Origin: Phycisphaeraceae bacterium
Lineage (GTDB): Bacteria; Planctomycetota; Phycisphaerae; Phycisphaerales; SM1A02
Direction: 5' to 3'
DNA: 64,000 nt
NCBI GenBank assembly: GCA_019636755.1
Contig: JAHBWZ010000001.1
Span: 434,001 to 498,000, forward strand
Shown here: in pieces, positions 7,661 to 17,529 of the stretch
How the letters are laid out: every line of letters starts with the position of its first letter
Numbering within the stretch: the first letter of the stretch is position 1
Notes under the pieces: generated by a model
Seen by the model: only the letters and a program-made list of their open reading frames with translations
Databases searched by the model: none
What the model was told of the DNA's origin: nothing
Program-made: the position numbers and the translations under genes

Positions 7661-8856
7661 CCCGCCACCGCGGCGCAGACGCGCTGCGCGGCATCGGTCA
7701 GGTCCGTCGCCGACTGCATCTGCGGAATGTCGCGCCGCGCGTCCTCCAGGATCCGGCGCGCTGCGTCGACGTTCGTGCCTTCCAGGCGCACGACCAGCGG
7801 GACGCGGAAGCCGACCTCCTTCGCCGACGCGACGATGGCGCGGGCGATGCGGTCGCACTGCATGATGCCGCCGAAGATGTTGACGAGCACGCCCCGGACC
7901 GCGTCATCCTGGAGGATGATCCGGAACGCCTCCGTGACCGCCTCCTCGGTGGCGCTGCCGCCGACATCCAGGAAGTTCGCCGGATCACCGCCGTGCAGCT
8001 TGATGATGTCCATCGTGCTCATCGCCAGCCCGGCGCCGTTCACGAGGCATCCGATGGTGCCGTCCAGCGCCACGTAGGACAGACCGAACTCGTTCGCCCG
8101 CAGTTCCGAGGCATTCTCCTCCGCGGGATCGAAGAGACCGGCGACCTTCGGCTGGCGGAAGAGCGCGTTGTCATCGAATGAGAACTTGGCATCGATCGCC
8201 AGCACCCGGCCGTCGGGATGCCCTTCCTGCGGCGGCGTCACGATGAGCGGATTGATCTCGACCATGGACGCGTCGAGGCCGACGAAGAGGTTCGCGAGTT
8301 TCCTGAACATCGCGGCCGCCTGCGCCACCTGCCGGCCCGTGAACCCGAGCCGGAATGCAAGGTCGCGGGCCGCCCACGGCTCCAGGCCGCCGAGCGGATG
8401 GATCGGGACGCGCAGGATGGCGTCGGGCGCACGCGCCGCGACCGCCTCGATCTCCACGCCGCCCTCCGCGGAGGCGATCAGCATGTTCCGGCCGCTGGCG
8501 CGATCGAGCGCGACGGCGACGTAGTACTCCCGGACGATGTCCACGGCGGCGGCGACCAGGAGCCGGCGGACATCGAGTCCTTCCGGACCCGTCTGCGGCG
8601 AGACCATGCGGTTGCCGAGCATGAAGGCCGCGGCTTCCCGCGCCCCGGACACGGAGTCCACGAGTCGCACGAAGCCCGCCTTGCCCCGGCCGCCGGCGTG
8701 CACCTGCGCCTTGATCACGACGCGGCCGGCACCCGCGGACAGCAGCGCGGAGGCCGCCGCCACCGCGTCGTCCACCGTGGTGACCATCTGGCCCGCCGGA
8801 ACCGGCACCCCCGCGTCCTCCAGAAGCTGCCGGGCCTGGTACTCGTGAATCTTCAT
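7657..8856 (-). CDS. sucC: Succinate--CoA ligase (ADP-forming) subunit beta
   Basis: SucC is the ATP-grasp subunit of the TCA-cycle enzyme converting succinyl-CoA and NDP/phosphate to succinate and NTP. The 399-residue length is slightly above the normal 385-390. Visible features are the N-terminal MKIHEYQA signature, the ATP-grasp element [11 protein letters not shown] (about 52-62), VEINPL, and the C-terminal [13 protein letters not shown] strong AGGAGA stands just before the ATG. The partner alpha subunit (sucD) is not in this window; instead sucC sits between a PH-domain membrane protein and a HAD phosphatase, an unusual context. Confidence 0.93.
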   Translation of the reverse strand: MKIHEYQARQLLEDAGVPVPAGQMVTTVDDAVAAASALLSAGAGRVVIKAQVHAGGRGKAGFVRLVDSVSGAREAAAFMLGNRMVSPQTGPEGLDVRRLLVAAAVDIVREYYVAVALDRASGRNMLIASAEGGVEIEAVAARAPDAILRVPIHPLGGLEPWAARDLAFRLGFTGRQVAQAAAMFRKLANLFVGLDASMVEINPLIVTPPQEGHPDGRVLAIDAKFSFDDNALFRQPKVAGLFDPAEENASELRANEFGLSYVALDGTIGCLVNGAGLAMSTMDIIKLHGGDPANFLDVGGSATEEAVTEAFRIILQDDAVRGVLVNIFGGIMQCDRIARAIVASAKEVGFRVPLVVRLEGTNVDAARRILEDARRDIPQMQSATDLTDAAQRVCAAVAG

Positions 8857-8880
8857 CCAAGTCTCCTGCGCCGGCGGTGG

Positions 8881-9489
8881 CTACAGCCGGCGGTATCGAT
8901 CGATGATCTTCTTGATCTCGTAGGGGTCCGGGATGTCGTCGACGATGATCTCGATGCCTTCCTGTCCCGCGCTGTCGATGCCGATCGTCCCGGTCCGGAA
9001 CAGGCGCTGGATGAAGCCCTGCCGGATGTCGACGGAGCGCACGTGGTCGTGCATCACCTCCGTCGAGTGCCGATGCACGATGCCCGACCAGCGGATCGTC
9101 CGCTTCGTCGAGATCTCCAGCCGGACCCAGAGCGTCGACACGGTCCACCACCAGAGCCAGGCGATGATCGCGCCGGCGCCCAGGAGCATCCCCGGCCACC
9201 GGAGCCAGCCGGGGAGGCCGGAACCGCCCGGAAGGCTGGCGGCGATGGCGAGCGCCACGCCCAGCATGAAGAGGACCGCAAGCGCCATGAACCGGAACGG
9301 ATGCGCCCGGAACATCGCCGGCCGGACCGTGCACAGGTGCTGCTCGGGTATCGGGCCGGCCGCGCCGGCCCCCGCCGCCCCAGCGGCCCCCGCCGACCGG
9401 GGCCCGTCATCGCGCCGCGACCGCGCCGCCTCCGCGTCGGAGCCGCGCGGGACGGTCTGCCGGTCCTGACTCGGGCGCCCATCGCTCAT
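8881..9489 (-). CDS. Membrane protein with bacterial PH domain (YdbS-like)
   Basis: About 202 residues: a polar Ala-rich N-terminus, two adjacent transmembrane helices (about residues 65-120, with FMALAVLFMLGVALAIAA and a second rich in Trp), then a bacterial pleckstrin-homology (bPH2) domain beginning about TLWVRLEISTKRTIRW and ending with PYEIKKIIDRYR. YdbS-type proteins are inner-membrane proteins of unclear function. It is the first gene of a minus-strand operon with sucC 25 bp downstream. The start 9489 was chosen as the ATG nearest to a TATCAT minus-10 candidate; no Shine-Dalgarno sequence is seen. Confidence 0.75.
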   Translation of the reverse strand: MSDGRPSQDRQTVPRGSDAEAARSRRDDGPRSAGAAGAAGAGAAGPIPEQHLCTVRPAMFRAHPFRFMALAVLFMLGVALAIAASLPGGSGLPGWLRWPGMLLGAGAIIAWLWWWTVSTLWVRLEISTKRTIRWSGIVHRHSTEVMHDHVRSVDIRQGFIQRLFRTGTIGIDSAGQEGIEIIVDDIPDPYEIKKIIDRYRRL

Positions 9490-9499
9490 GACAGGAGAG

Positions 9500-9505
9500 A
9501 TGATA
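9500..9505 (-). promoter_or_regulatory. Candidate minus-10 (TATCAT) for the PH-sucC operon
   Basis: On the minus strand TATCAT ends 10 nt before the ATG at 9489, so the transcript would have a leader of only a few bases. No clear minus-35. Confidence 0.3.
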
Positions 9506-9753
9506 CAGGTCACTTGTCATCCCCGCGTCTGCATCGGAGGATGCTCGACCCGCGCGCGGGGCGCGCCCGGCGCGGCTACCGTGTCGACGGGCACGTCGAC
9601 ACAACCTGCCGTGGCCGGACGGGCGCGTCGCGGGCGGGCAATCACGACCGGCCGATTCCGAAGAAGGCCGCTTCCTGCACGCAACCGCCCCGTCACTCCG
9701 CCGGTCGGACCACGGATCGTCCGGCATCCGTCGCCTGATCGGAGATCCCCCGC

Positions 9754-11076
9754 GTGAAGCGTCTGCTCATCGTCGCCGGTGTCCTCGTCCTCCTGGTGGC
9801 CACCGGCACCTGGCTCGCGGCGACCGACCGGCTCCCCATCTCCTTCAGCCCCGCCCCGCCGGAGCCGCTCGCGGTGCTCATCGAGCAGGCGAAGGAGGCG
9901 AGCCTGATCGAGAGCGTGCAGGCACCCGGCCGGATCGAGCCGTTCACCGTCGTCAAGATCCAGGCCGAGGTCTCGGCCCGCGTGATGGAACTCGGGGCGC
10001 GCGAAGGCATGCCGGTCCGGCGCGGCGACGTCGTCTGCCGCCTGGACAGCCGTGAACTGGAGGCGTCGCTGGCACTCGCGCGGGCGCGGCGCGACGGGGA
10101 GATGTTCCGGCTGCGCGCCGATCAGCGCCGGCTCGACGGACTGGCGACGAATCTCGAGTTCGCGAAACGGGAACTCGAGCGGCGGCGTGCCCTCCACGCC
10201 AGCGGCGATGTCCCGGACCGGGAACTCGATACGGCGATCGAGCGCAGCCGCGATCTCGAAACGACGATCGAATCGACGACCTTCGCCATCTCCGTCGCGG
10301 AGAGCGCCATCGCCGCCGCCGAGGCGGAGATCCGGCGGGCGGAGACCGCGCTCGACGCCACGACGATCCGCTCTCCGATCGACGGAAGGCTGGTCACGCT
10401 CAACGTCGAGGAAGGGGAAGTCGTCACGGGGAGCACCCAGAATCCCGGGACGGTGATCATGGTGATCGCCGACTTCTCACGCATGCTGATGCACGCGGAG
10501 ATCGCCGAGAGCGACGTCGCACGCCTCGCGGGCGGCCAGACCGCCCTGATCCGCATCAACGCGTACCCGGACGATGTCTTCACCGGACGCGTCCGCGAGA
10601 TCGCGGTGCGCGGGACGGACGTGCCCGGCGGCGTGCCGTGGTTCCGCACCGAGATCGAACTCGACATGGCCGGCGCGCCGCGACTCATCGAGCGGGCCGG
10701 GCTGCTCGCCAACGTGGACATCGAAATCGCCTCCCATGCGGGCATCGTGGTTCCATACCAGGCGATCCTCGTCCGGCCGATCGACGACCTCCCGGAGAGC
10801 GTCCGGAACCACGAGTTCATCGACCCGACGCGGACGCGCACGGAGCTCGTCGCGCGCGTCGTGAACGGCCGGACGACGCTGACGCCGGTCCGCGCCGGGC
10901 CGAGCGACCTCTCGCACCGCATCGTGCACGCCGGGCTCACGGCGGACGACCTGGTGGTGACCGGGCCGTTCAAGGTCCTGGAGACGATCGGACACGATCA
11001 GCCCGTCCGACGCCGCGGCGACGTCGAGGCGCCGGCGAAGGACGAGCCGTCCGCCGTCCAGGTGGTCGGCGGATGA
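9754..11076 (+). CDS. Efflux periplasmic adaptor (HlyD/MacA family)
   Basis: A 440-residue membrane fusion protein with an N-terminal membrane anchor (about residues 4-24), a biotinyl-lipoyl-like half near IQAEVSARVMELGAREG, a coiled-coil hairpin rich in Arg/Glu/Ala (about 105-195), the returning lipoyl half (TIRSPIDGRLVTLNVEEGEVV) and a beta-barrel. It bridges an inner-membrane ABC exporter to an outer-membrane channel. It begins with GTG behind a GGAG and its stop overlaps the start of the ABC ATPase gene (ATGA). The set adaptor-ATPase-permease-TolC is complete here, matching MacAB-TolC export; the substrate is unknown. Confidence 0.9.
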   Translation: MKRLLIVAGVLVLLVATGTWLAATDRLPISFSPAPPEPLAVLIEQAKEASLIESVQAPGRIEPFTVVKIQAEVSARVMELGAREGMPVRRGDVVCRLDSRELEASLALARARRDGEMFRLRADQRRLDGLATNLEFAKRELERRRALHASGDVPDRELDTAIERSRDLETTIESTTFAISVAESAIAAAEAEIRRAETALDATTIRSPIDGRLVTLNVEEGEVVTGSTQNPGTVIMVIADFSRMLMHAEIAESDVARLAGGQTALIRINAYPDDVFTGRVREIAVRGTDVPGGVPWFRTEIELDMAGAPRLIERAGLLANVDIEIASHAGIVVPYQAILVRPIDDLPESVRNHEFIDPTRTRTELVARVVNGRTTLTPVRAGPSDLSHRIVHAGLTADDLVVTGPFKVLETIGHDQPVRRRGDVEAPAKDEPSAVQVVGG

Positions 11077-11897
11077 TCATCCGCACGCGTCGAGTCACCA
11101 AGGTCTACCGCGTCGGCGTGGAGCGGATCGACGCCCTGCGCGGCGTCGACCTGGAGATCCGGCGCGGCGAGTTCGTCGCGATCATGGGCTCCTCCGGCTC
11201 CGGGAAGAGCACGCTCATGAACATCCTCGGATGTCTCGACCGGCCGACCGAGGGTGCGTACGAACTGGAGGGGCGCAACGTGGCGCGGATGAACGCCCGG
11301 GAACTGGCGATCGTCCGCGGCGAGCGCGTCGGCTTCGTGTTCCAGTCGTTCGAGCTTCTCGCGCGCTCGACCGCGCTGGCGAACGTGGAACTCCCCCTGA
11401 TCTACGCGCGCGGCTGGCGCCAGGCGCTCCAGCGCCGCCGCCTCGCCCGCGCCGCGCTGGAGCACGTGGGCCTCGCGGACCGGATGCGCCACCGTCCCAG
11501 CCAGCTGTCCGGCGGTCAGCGGCAGCGCGTCGCGATCGCCCGCGCGATTCTCAACCGGCCGTCGCTGCTCCTCGCGGACGAACCCACCGGCAACCTGGAC
11601 TCGAAGACGACGACGGAGATCCTGACGCTCTTCCGCCGGCTCAACGCCGACGGCCAGACCATCGTCATCGTCACCCATGAGGATGAAGTTGCCGGCTGGT
11701 GCGACCGGATCGTCCGCCTGAGCGACGGACTGATCTACTCCGATCTCCCCCGCGAGCAGGATCCGGAGTGGGGCGCGTGGGCGGAGCGGCGCCGCGCGCT
11801 GGAAGCGCTGGATGCGCGGAACGCGCGCGTGCCTTCGACGACCGGCGGACCACGGCCCGCCTCGGCGCCGACGGCGCCGGGAGGAGGCGACGCCTGA
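11073..11897 (+). CDS. MacB/LolD-type ABC transporter ATP-binding protein
   Basis: A 274-residue ABC ATPase with Walker [11 protein letters not shown]-loop FQSFEL, signature LSGGQRQR, Walker [14 protein letters not shown] and H-loop VTHED. This subfamily energises mechanotransmission exporters (MacB, LolCDE, FtsEX) rather than ordinary pumps. The last 50 residues are a Pro/Ala/Arg-rich tail beyond the usual end of about 225. The start overlaps the adaptor stop, and its own stop overlaps the permease start as TGATG. Confidence 0.92.
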   Translation: MIIRTRRVTKVYRVGVERIDALRGVDLEIRRGEFVAIMGSSGSGKSTLMNILGCLDRPTEGAYELEGRNVARMNARELAIVRGERVGFVFQSFELLARSTALANVELPLIYARGWRQALQRRRLARAALEHVGLADRMRHRPSQLSGGQRQRVAIARAILNRPSLLLADEPTGNLDSKTTTEILTLFRRLNADGQTIVIVTHEDEVAGWCDRIVRLSDGLIYSDLPREQDPEWGAWAERRRALEALDARNARVPSTTGGPRPASAPTAPGGGDA

Positions 11898-13135
11898 TGC
11901 CCGGACCGTTCTTCATCCTCCGGATGATCCGCCTGGCCCTCGGCCAGATCTGGGCGAACAAGCTGCGCTCGATGCTGACCACGATCGGGATCGTGATCGG
12001 CGTCGCGTCCGTCACCGCCGTCGTCGCCGCGCTGACGGGGCTCCGTTCCACCGTGCTGGACGAGGTGCAGATGTTCGGCGCGAACAAGCTCTTCGTCTTC
12101 CCCAGCCGGCCGGACGGCGTTCCGGCCAACCGGTTCCCCTGGGAGCGGATCCGGATCTCCCGCGCGGAGGCGGAGGCGATCGCCGGTCACTGTCCCTCCA
12201 TCCGGCGCGTCACGCCGATCCTGCCGTTCGGCGCATCGATCGAGTTCCAGGGGCGCAGCCGCGCGGGCGTCGAGGTCCGCGGTATCTGGCCCGACTGGCA
12301 CGAGGTTGAACGGCGCCGCGTCCTGATGGGGCGTCCGTTCGTGCCCGCCGACGAGGATGACGCGAAGCCGGTCTGTCTCGTCAACGAGGAGGCCATCCGC
12401 GAACTGGACCTGCCGCGCGATCCGACGGGATCGGCGATTCTCATCGCCAATCGGCGCTTCATCATCGTCGGCGTCGTCGAGACGCTCCAGGCCACCGTGA
12501 TCAACCGCGGCGAGACCGCCTCCGAGGTCTTCGTGCCGCTCGCGACCGCCGCGCGGCTCCAGGGCATCCGGCCGTTCATGTACCTGATCGCGCAGACGCA
12601 TTCCCCCGAACTGGCCGAGGATGCGAAGGCGGAGGTCCGTTACGTGATGCGCAACCTGCGCCGACTGGGGCCCGAGGACCCCGACACGTTCCGGATCAGC
12701 GCCATCGACCAGTTCATCGAGCAGTTCCGGAGCATTTCGGCGGGCATCACCGCCATCGCGGGCGGCATCGTGGCGATCTCGCTCCTCGTCGGCGGGATCG
12801 GCATCATGAACATCATGCTCGTCAGCGTCTCCGAGCGCACGCGCGAGATCGGCCTGCGGAAGGCGGTCGGCGCCACGCCGCTGGCGATCCTCCTGCAGTT
12901 CCTCACGGAGGCGATCACGCTCTCGGTGCTCGGCGGACTCGCCGGGCTGGGCCTCGGCGCCCTGCTGACCTGGCTGATGACGATCCCGGAGAAGGGCCTG
13001 CCCAGCGCCTCGATCCCGACCTGGGCCGTCATCATGGCGCTTGCGTTCAGCGGCGGTGTCGGCGTGCTCTTCGGCATCTTCCCGGCGCTGAAGGCCGCAC
13101 GTCTCGACCCGATCGTGGCGCTCCGTCACGAATGA
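11897..13135 (+). CDS. MacB/FtsX-type ABC transporter permease
   Basis: A 412-residue four-helix permease: an N-terminal transmembrane helix around MLTTIGIVIGVASVTAVVAAL, a large MacB periplasmic core domain (about 60-280), then three helices in the FtsX domain with the conserved VSERTREIGLRKAVGAT loop between helices 2 and 3. It is separate from the ATPase, whereas E. coli MacB is a fusion. A GGAGGCGA immediately before the overlapping TGATG gives a strong start. Confidence 0.92.
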   Translation: MPGPFFILRMIRLALGQIWANKLRSMLTTIGIVIGVASVTAVVAALTGLRSTVLDEVQMFGANKLFVFPSRPDGVPANRFPWERIRISRAEAEAIAGHCPSIRRVTPILPFGASIEFQGRSRAGVEVRGIWPDWHEVERRRVLMGRPFVPADEDDAKPVCLVNEEAIRELDLPRDPTGSAILIANRRFIIVGVVETLQATVINRGETASEVFVPLATAARLQGIRPFMYLIAQTHSPELAEDAKAEVRYVMRNLRRLGPEDPDTFRISAIDQFIEQFRSISAGITAIAGGIVAISLLVGGIGIMNIMLVSVSERTREIGLRKAVGATPLAILLQFLTEAITLSVLGGLAGLGLGALLTWLMTIPEKGLPSASIPTWAVIMALAFSGGVGVLFGIFPALKAARLDPIVALRHE

Positions 13136-13175
13136 GCCGGCCGGCCCGACCCGCTTCCACCCGGATACCCGTTCC

Positions 13176-14885
13176 ATGTCGATGATCTCCGACGCACCGC
13201 GCCGCCCGACCCGCCTCACGTCCGCCGGCCGGCACGCGCTGCTGGTCGGCGCCGCGTGCCTCCTTCCGGCCGGCTGTGCCCGCCTCTTCGACCTCGATGA
13301 ACCGCTGCCGGATCGCGCCGGTCCCGCGCGGCTCCGCGCCATCGAGCCCATCGACTTCACGCGGGTGCCGCAGCGCCCATCGATCCCCGCGAACCCGGTC
13401 GCCGCGCCCGCGGGCACGCCGGACACGAGCGATCCACCCGCGGCCCGGTCCGCGCCCGCCCGGATGGAACTGGCGCTCGCCGACGTGCGCGCCCTGGCGC
13501 TGTCGAACAACCTGGACCTGCGCGTGGCGCTCGTGTCGCCGGAGATCGCGCGGGCCGCCCTGGACGAGGAGAGCGCCCGCTTCGAGGCGGTCTTCGGCGC
13601 CTCGGCACGGTGGTCGCGCAGCGACTTCCCCGTGGCGCTCGGGACCGAGGGAAGCCGCAACGACTCGCGCACGCTGGACACCCGGCTGACCGTGCCGCTG
13701 CGGACCGGCGGGAGTTTCTCCCTGGTGCTGCCGGTCAGCCGGAGCGGCACGAACAACCCCTTCTCCCTGCTGGATCCGGCGTACCGCGCCTCGCTGCGCG
13801 CCATCGCGGCCCAGCCGCTGCTGCGCGGCGGCGGCGTTGCGACGGCAACCGCCGGCATCCGCATCGCGCGCCGCGAGGAGGCGATCACCTCGGCCCGCAC
13901 CCGGCTGGAGATCCTGCGCGTCCTCGCCGCCGCCGACCGGTCCTACTGGGCCCTCTTCGGCGCGCAGCAGCGCAGCGAGATCGCGCTGCGCCAGTACGAA
14001 CTCGCCGCCGCCCAGCTCGAGCGCGCGCGGCGGCGCGTGGCGGCGGGCGATGCGCCGGAGATCGAAGTGCTGCGCGCGGAGACCGGCCTGGCCACACGGA
14101 CCGAGGCGATCATCGTCGCGGAGAACGACCGCCGGCGGCGTCAGCGCGAACTGAAACGACTGATGAACATGCCCGGCGTGGGCCTCGATACCGCCACGGA
14201 CCTGCTGCTGCACTCGGTCCCGGACCCGATGGACCTGGATCCGGATCCCGCCGCGCTCGTGGCGCTGGCCGAAGCGGGACGGATGGAACTGCTGGAGATC
14301 GAACTCCAGCTTGCCGTCGACCGGATCCGGCAGGAACTGGCGCGCAATCAGCGCCTTCCCCTGCTGGACCTCGAGGCCTCGTACGGCCTCTCCGGACTCG
14401 GCGGGGCGCTGGAGGACGCGTTCGATCCGATCCCGCGCAGCCAGTTCGACGACTGGTCCGTGGGCCTCCGCGCGGAGATCCCGATCGGAGGCAACGAGGC
14501 CGGGCGCGCCCGCGAGCGGTCGGTGGCGCTCTCGCGCCTGCAGCGCCTGGCGACGCGCGACGCGCGACGTCAGCTCATCGAGCAGGAGATCCACGACGCG
14601 ATCGACCGCCTGCGGGAGTCGTGGCAGCGCATTCTCGCCGCGGGCGAGGAGCGGACGCTGGCAGCGCGGACGCTGGACGCCGAGCGACGGCAGTTCGACG
14701 TGGGCCTGCGCACCAGCACGGACGTGCTCGACGCCGCGGCGCGCCTCGCGGAGGCCGAGGGACGCGAGACGAATGCGCTCGTCGAGCACGAGATCGCGCA
14801 GATCGACCTGGCCCTGGCGACGGGCACCCTCCTGGGCCGGTCGCGCGTGACCTGGGAGCCCGCCGTTCCGCCGGATCATCCCTGA
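13176..14885 (+). CDS. TolC-family outer membrane efflux protein
   Basis: A 569-residue outer-membrane channel protein, fourth gene of the efflux operon. An N-terminal hydrophobic segment ending LLPAGC (Cys about residue 34) suggests a lipoprotein signal, although Pro at minus 3 is not canonical. Two OEP repeats of long alpha-helices follow, with typical stretches such as LALSNNLDLRVA near 110 and ARERSVALSRLQRLATRDARR further on. It would trimerise to a channel-tunnel that receives substrate from the adaptor. Confidence 0.88.
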   Translation: MSMISDAPRRPTRLTSAGRHALLVGAACLLPAGCARLFDLDEPLPDRAGPARLRAIEPIDFTRVPQRPSIPANPVAAPAGTPDTSDPPAARSAPARMELALADVRALALSNNLDLRVALVSPEIARAALDEESARFEAVFGASARWSRSDFPVALGTEGSRNDSRTLDTRLTVPLRTGGSFSLVLPVSRSGTNNPFSLLDPAYRASLRAIAAQPLLRGGGVATATAGIRIARREEAITSARTRLEILRVLAAADRSYWALFGAQQRSEIALRQYELAAAQLERARRRVAAGDAPEIEVLRAETGLATRTEAIIVAENDRRRRQRELKRLMNMPGVGLDTATDLLLHSVPDPMDLDPDPAALVALAEAGRMELLEIELQLAVDRIRQELARNQRLPLLDLEASYGLSGLGGALEDAFDPIPRSQFDDWSVGLRAEIPIGGNEAGRARERSVALSRLQRLATRDARRQLIEQEIHDAIDRLRESWQRILAAGEERTLAARTLDAERRQFDVGLRTSTDVLDAAARLAEAEGRETNALVEHEIAQIDLALATGTLLGRSRVTWEPAVPPDHP

Positions 14886-14963
14886 GGTGCGGCGCCGTGG
14901 CCCCGGATGGTCCCGGCGGCCCGACCGGCACGACCGCACTGAAGTCCGGCGCGGATCCGGCCG

Positions 14964-15962
14964 ATGGCGAGCGGGGACTTCCCGACCGCCATGAACAGAA
15001 CCGACGCCACACAGGAGCCGCCCCTGCGCGGAACCATCGGGCAGCGCGTTGCGGGCCGGTGGGTGCTCGGATCACTGGCCGGGCTGCTCCTGGCGCTGGG
15101 CATCTTTCACATGCTGACGCCCCGGCTTCCCGATCCCGGGCCCCGGCTGGTGATCGCGGCGCTGCTCGGCTGGATCGGCACGCTCGGCCTGGCTCCCTGG
15201 GTGGATCACGTCCGGCTCTCCGTGCATGACCATGCCCTGCGACGCCTCACCCGCGCGCTCGCCACCGGGCGCGCCGCGGAAGCGCAGGGAGAGTCGGTGT
15301 CGTTTGACCGGCTGATCGACCACGCCACGGAGGAGGCGGATCCGACCGTCATCCAGCTGGCACGCGAGATCACCGCGGCCCTGCATGACGTGCACCAGTC
15401 CCGTTCCGCCACGCGGCGGCTCGAGCGCACGATGCACGACGAGATCCGGCGCGAGACCGATCGCGCCACGCGCCGCCTGCGCCGCGAGGCGACCACGGAT
15501 CCACTGACGGGCCTTGCCAACCGGCGGGGCATGGAGGCGGCGTTCGAGCGACTGTGCGGCGGACCGCCGCTGACGGCGATGGCGATCGACCTGGACGGCT
15601 TCAAGCCGCTCAACGACACCGTCGGACACGAAGCCGGCGATGCCTGCCTGCGGGCGGTCGGCGATCTCCTTCGCTCGGCCCTGCGACGCGAGGACTTCCC
15701 GGTGCGCCTGGGCGGCGACGAGTTCCTTGTCCTGATGCCGGGCGCCGGGCGCGAGACGGCGCAGCGCGTCGGCGAGCGACTGCGCCACCTGCTCGCTCAG
15801 GTCTCCTGGCCGTACGCACCCGCACCGCGCCCCACGCTCAGCATCGGGATCGCGACACCCCTGCCGGGCGAGCGCACGGACCCGGTCGATCTCATCCGCC
15901 GGGCGGACGAGGCGCTCTACACCGCGAAGCGCACCGGGCGCAATCGCGTGGTCGCGGCGTGA
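14964..15962 (+). CDS. Diguanylate cyclase (GGDEF) with two membrane helices
   Basis: A 332-residue c-di-GMP synthase. Two N-terminal transmembrane segments (about residues 29-48 and 58-75) lead to a helical linker rich in Arg and a GGDEF domain from about 170. The active-site loop reads exactly GGDEF (in VRLGGDEFLVLMPG) and the allosteric inhibitory RxxD site is present five residues upstream as RRED, so the enzyme should be active and product-inhibited. No periplasmic sensor domain of size is present. An alternative start is ATG 14991. It is convergent with the EF-hand gene. Confidence 0.88.
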   Translation: MASGDFPTAMNRTDATQEPPLRGTIGQRVAGRWVLGSLAGLLLALGIFHMLTPRLPDPGPRLVIAALLGWIGTLGLAPWVDHVRLSVHDHALRRLTRALATGRAAEAQGESVSFDRLIDHATEEADPTVIQLAREITAALHDVHQSRSATRRLERTMHDEIRRETDRATRRLRREATTDPLTGLANRRGMEAAFERLCGGPPLTAMAIDLDGFKPLNDTVGHEAGDACLRAVGDLLRSALRREDFPVRLGGDEFLVLMPGAGRETAQRVGERLRHLLAQVSWPYAPAPRPTLSIGIATPLPGERTDPVDLIRRADEALYTAKRTGRNRVVAA

Positions 15963-15990
15963 TCATCGACGGCACGCGCGCCGCCCGCGA

Positions 15991-17529
15991 TCATGCGCCT
16001 CCGGCGCCCCGGGACTCCCGCTCGCGGATGTAGGCGCGCAGTCGCGCCTCCTCGGCCTCATCCAGTCGACCGTCGCCGTCGGCATCGAATCGCCGGAACA
16101 GCGCCCGCTCTTCGTCGGTCCGGGGCACGAGGCCGCCGCCCTGGTCGGGGGTCGTACCGCCCCGCGCGCCGCCGAGCAGCGGCCCCAGCGACCGCACCGC
16201 GTCCGCGGGGAGCACCTGTCGCAGTGCCTCCAGCAGGTCCTGCTCGAAGGCCCGGCGCGATGCGAATGCACTGCGGACGCCCTCCGAGTCGCCCGGCGCG
16301 CCGCCCGCGGCGAGCCCCTCCGCCAGCGCGGCCGGCTCCTGCTCGATGATGCGTGCCTTCAGCAGGGCATCGAGGTCGCGCCGGCCCGACTCGTACTGCT
16401 CCAGGATGCGCGTGATCGCCGGATCGACGGCCTCGGCCCCGGCGAAGTGCCGGCGCACGCCGTCCATGACCCGCTGCGCCGCCGTCGGCCGGACGACGCG
16501 CGGGAAGACGAGCTCACCGAAGATGCGGTGCGCTTCGGCCGCGGCCTCGGGCTCGAGCTGGTCGACGAATGCGGCGAACGACTCCAGCTGCACGTCGCGC
16601 ACGCCGCGGTGCGCGTCCGCGAGGCGATAGGCGACCCTGCGGACCTCGTCCGCGCGGCCCGCGCCGCGCGCGGCCGCAACGGCGGCCGGGAAGGCCTCGA
16701 TCGCCTGCTGGCGCGCCGACAGCGCGCCGTCGAGCCGGCGCTCGTAGGTCTCCAGGAGGCTGGTGACGACGTCACGCCGTCGCTCCGGCACGGGCAGCCG
16801 TGCCGCGAGCGCGAGCAGGTCCAGCGATTCACCGGCAAGCCGTCCGTGGATCAGCCCGCGCTCGCGCCGGATGCGTCGTTCCACGTCCGGCCACTTCGCG
16901 CGCTGCGCCTCGGTCAGCGTGACGCGGACCTCATGCATGAAGCGGTCGCGCAGCGCCCGCTTCTGAACCGCCCACTCGGCGGCGATCCGCTCCATCGCCG
17001 CCAGTGCGTCGCGCAGTTCCGCGTCGCGTGCAGGGGCGGGACCGATCTCCGCGATCGCCTCGCGCAGTTCGGCGAGTCGTTCCTCGATCTCCTCCTGGAG
17101 CCGCGCCTGCTCGATCGGATCCTCCGAGCGCGCCAGGCGCCGGCGCAGATCCGCGATGGTCGCGCCGATCTGCGCCTCGAGCCGGGCGACCTGATCGTGA
17201 TCCGCGTCGCCGGCGCCCGCGGCGGGCCGGATCTCGGCGATCCGGCGCATGAGGTCGCGCCGTCCCTCGGTGAACCGGCGCGTGTAGTCATCGAAGAGCA
17301 GTTCGATCACGGGAACCTGCTCCTCGGTGAGTTCCAGCAGGTGGCGCATCGCCTGCAGGTCGCCGCGGACGATGTCCGGAAGCAGCGCCTCCTGCACCAT
17401 GCGCGGCGGTTCGTATCCCTGCCCCCGCGCCGTCGGCCCGGTCCACGCGGCGAACAGCAGGAGCACGGGGATCGCAAGGCCGGCGGCCCGGCAGGTCGGA
17501 CGACGGATCACGCGGATGCACGGGTTCAC
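15991..17529 (-). CDS. Secreted/periplasmic helical protein with C-terminal EF-hand
   Basis: A 512-residue protein of unknown function. It has a signal peptide (about residues 14-36, VLLLFAAWTGPTARGQG), a long Arg/Glu/Ala-rich helical body with coiled-coil character (about 90-340) and one canonical EF-hand near the C-terminus (FDADGDGRLDEAE), expected to bind calcium. Planctomycetes carry many exported proteins with single EF-hand loops. Its start overlaps the stop of the SpoU gene (ATGA), so the two are coupled, though no functional link is obvious. Confidence 0.7.
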   Translation of the reverse strand: MNPCIRVIRRPTCRAAGLAIPVLLLFAAWTGPTARGQGYEPPRMVQEALLPDIVRGDLQAMRHLLELTEEQVPVIELLFDDYTRRFTEGRRDLMRRIAEIRPAAGAGDADHDQVARLEAQIGATIADLRRRLARSEDPIEQARLQEEIEERLAELREAIAEIGPAPARDAELRDALAAMERIAAEWAVQKRALRDRFMHEVRVTLTEAQRAKWPDVERRIRRERGLIHGRLAGESLDLLALAARLPVPERRRDVVTSLLETYERRLDGALSARQQAIEAFPAAVAAARGAGRADEVRRVAYRLADAHRGVRDVQLESFAAFVDQLEPEAAAEAHRIFGELVFPRVVRPTAAQRVMDGVRRHFAGAEAVDPAITRILEQYESGRRDLDALLKARIIEQEPAALAEGLAAGGAPGDSEGVRSAFASRRAFEQDLLEALRQVLPADAVRSLGPLLGGARGGTTPDQGGGLVPRTDEERALFRRFDADGDGRLDEAEEARLRAYIRERESRGAGGA

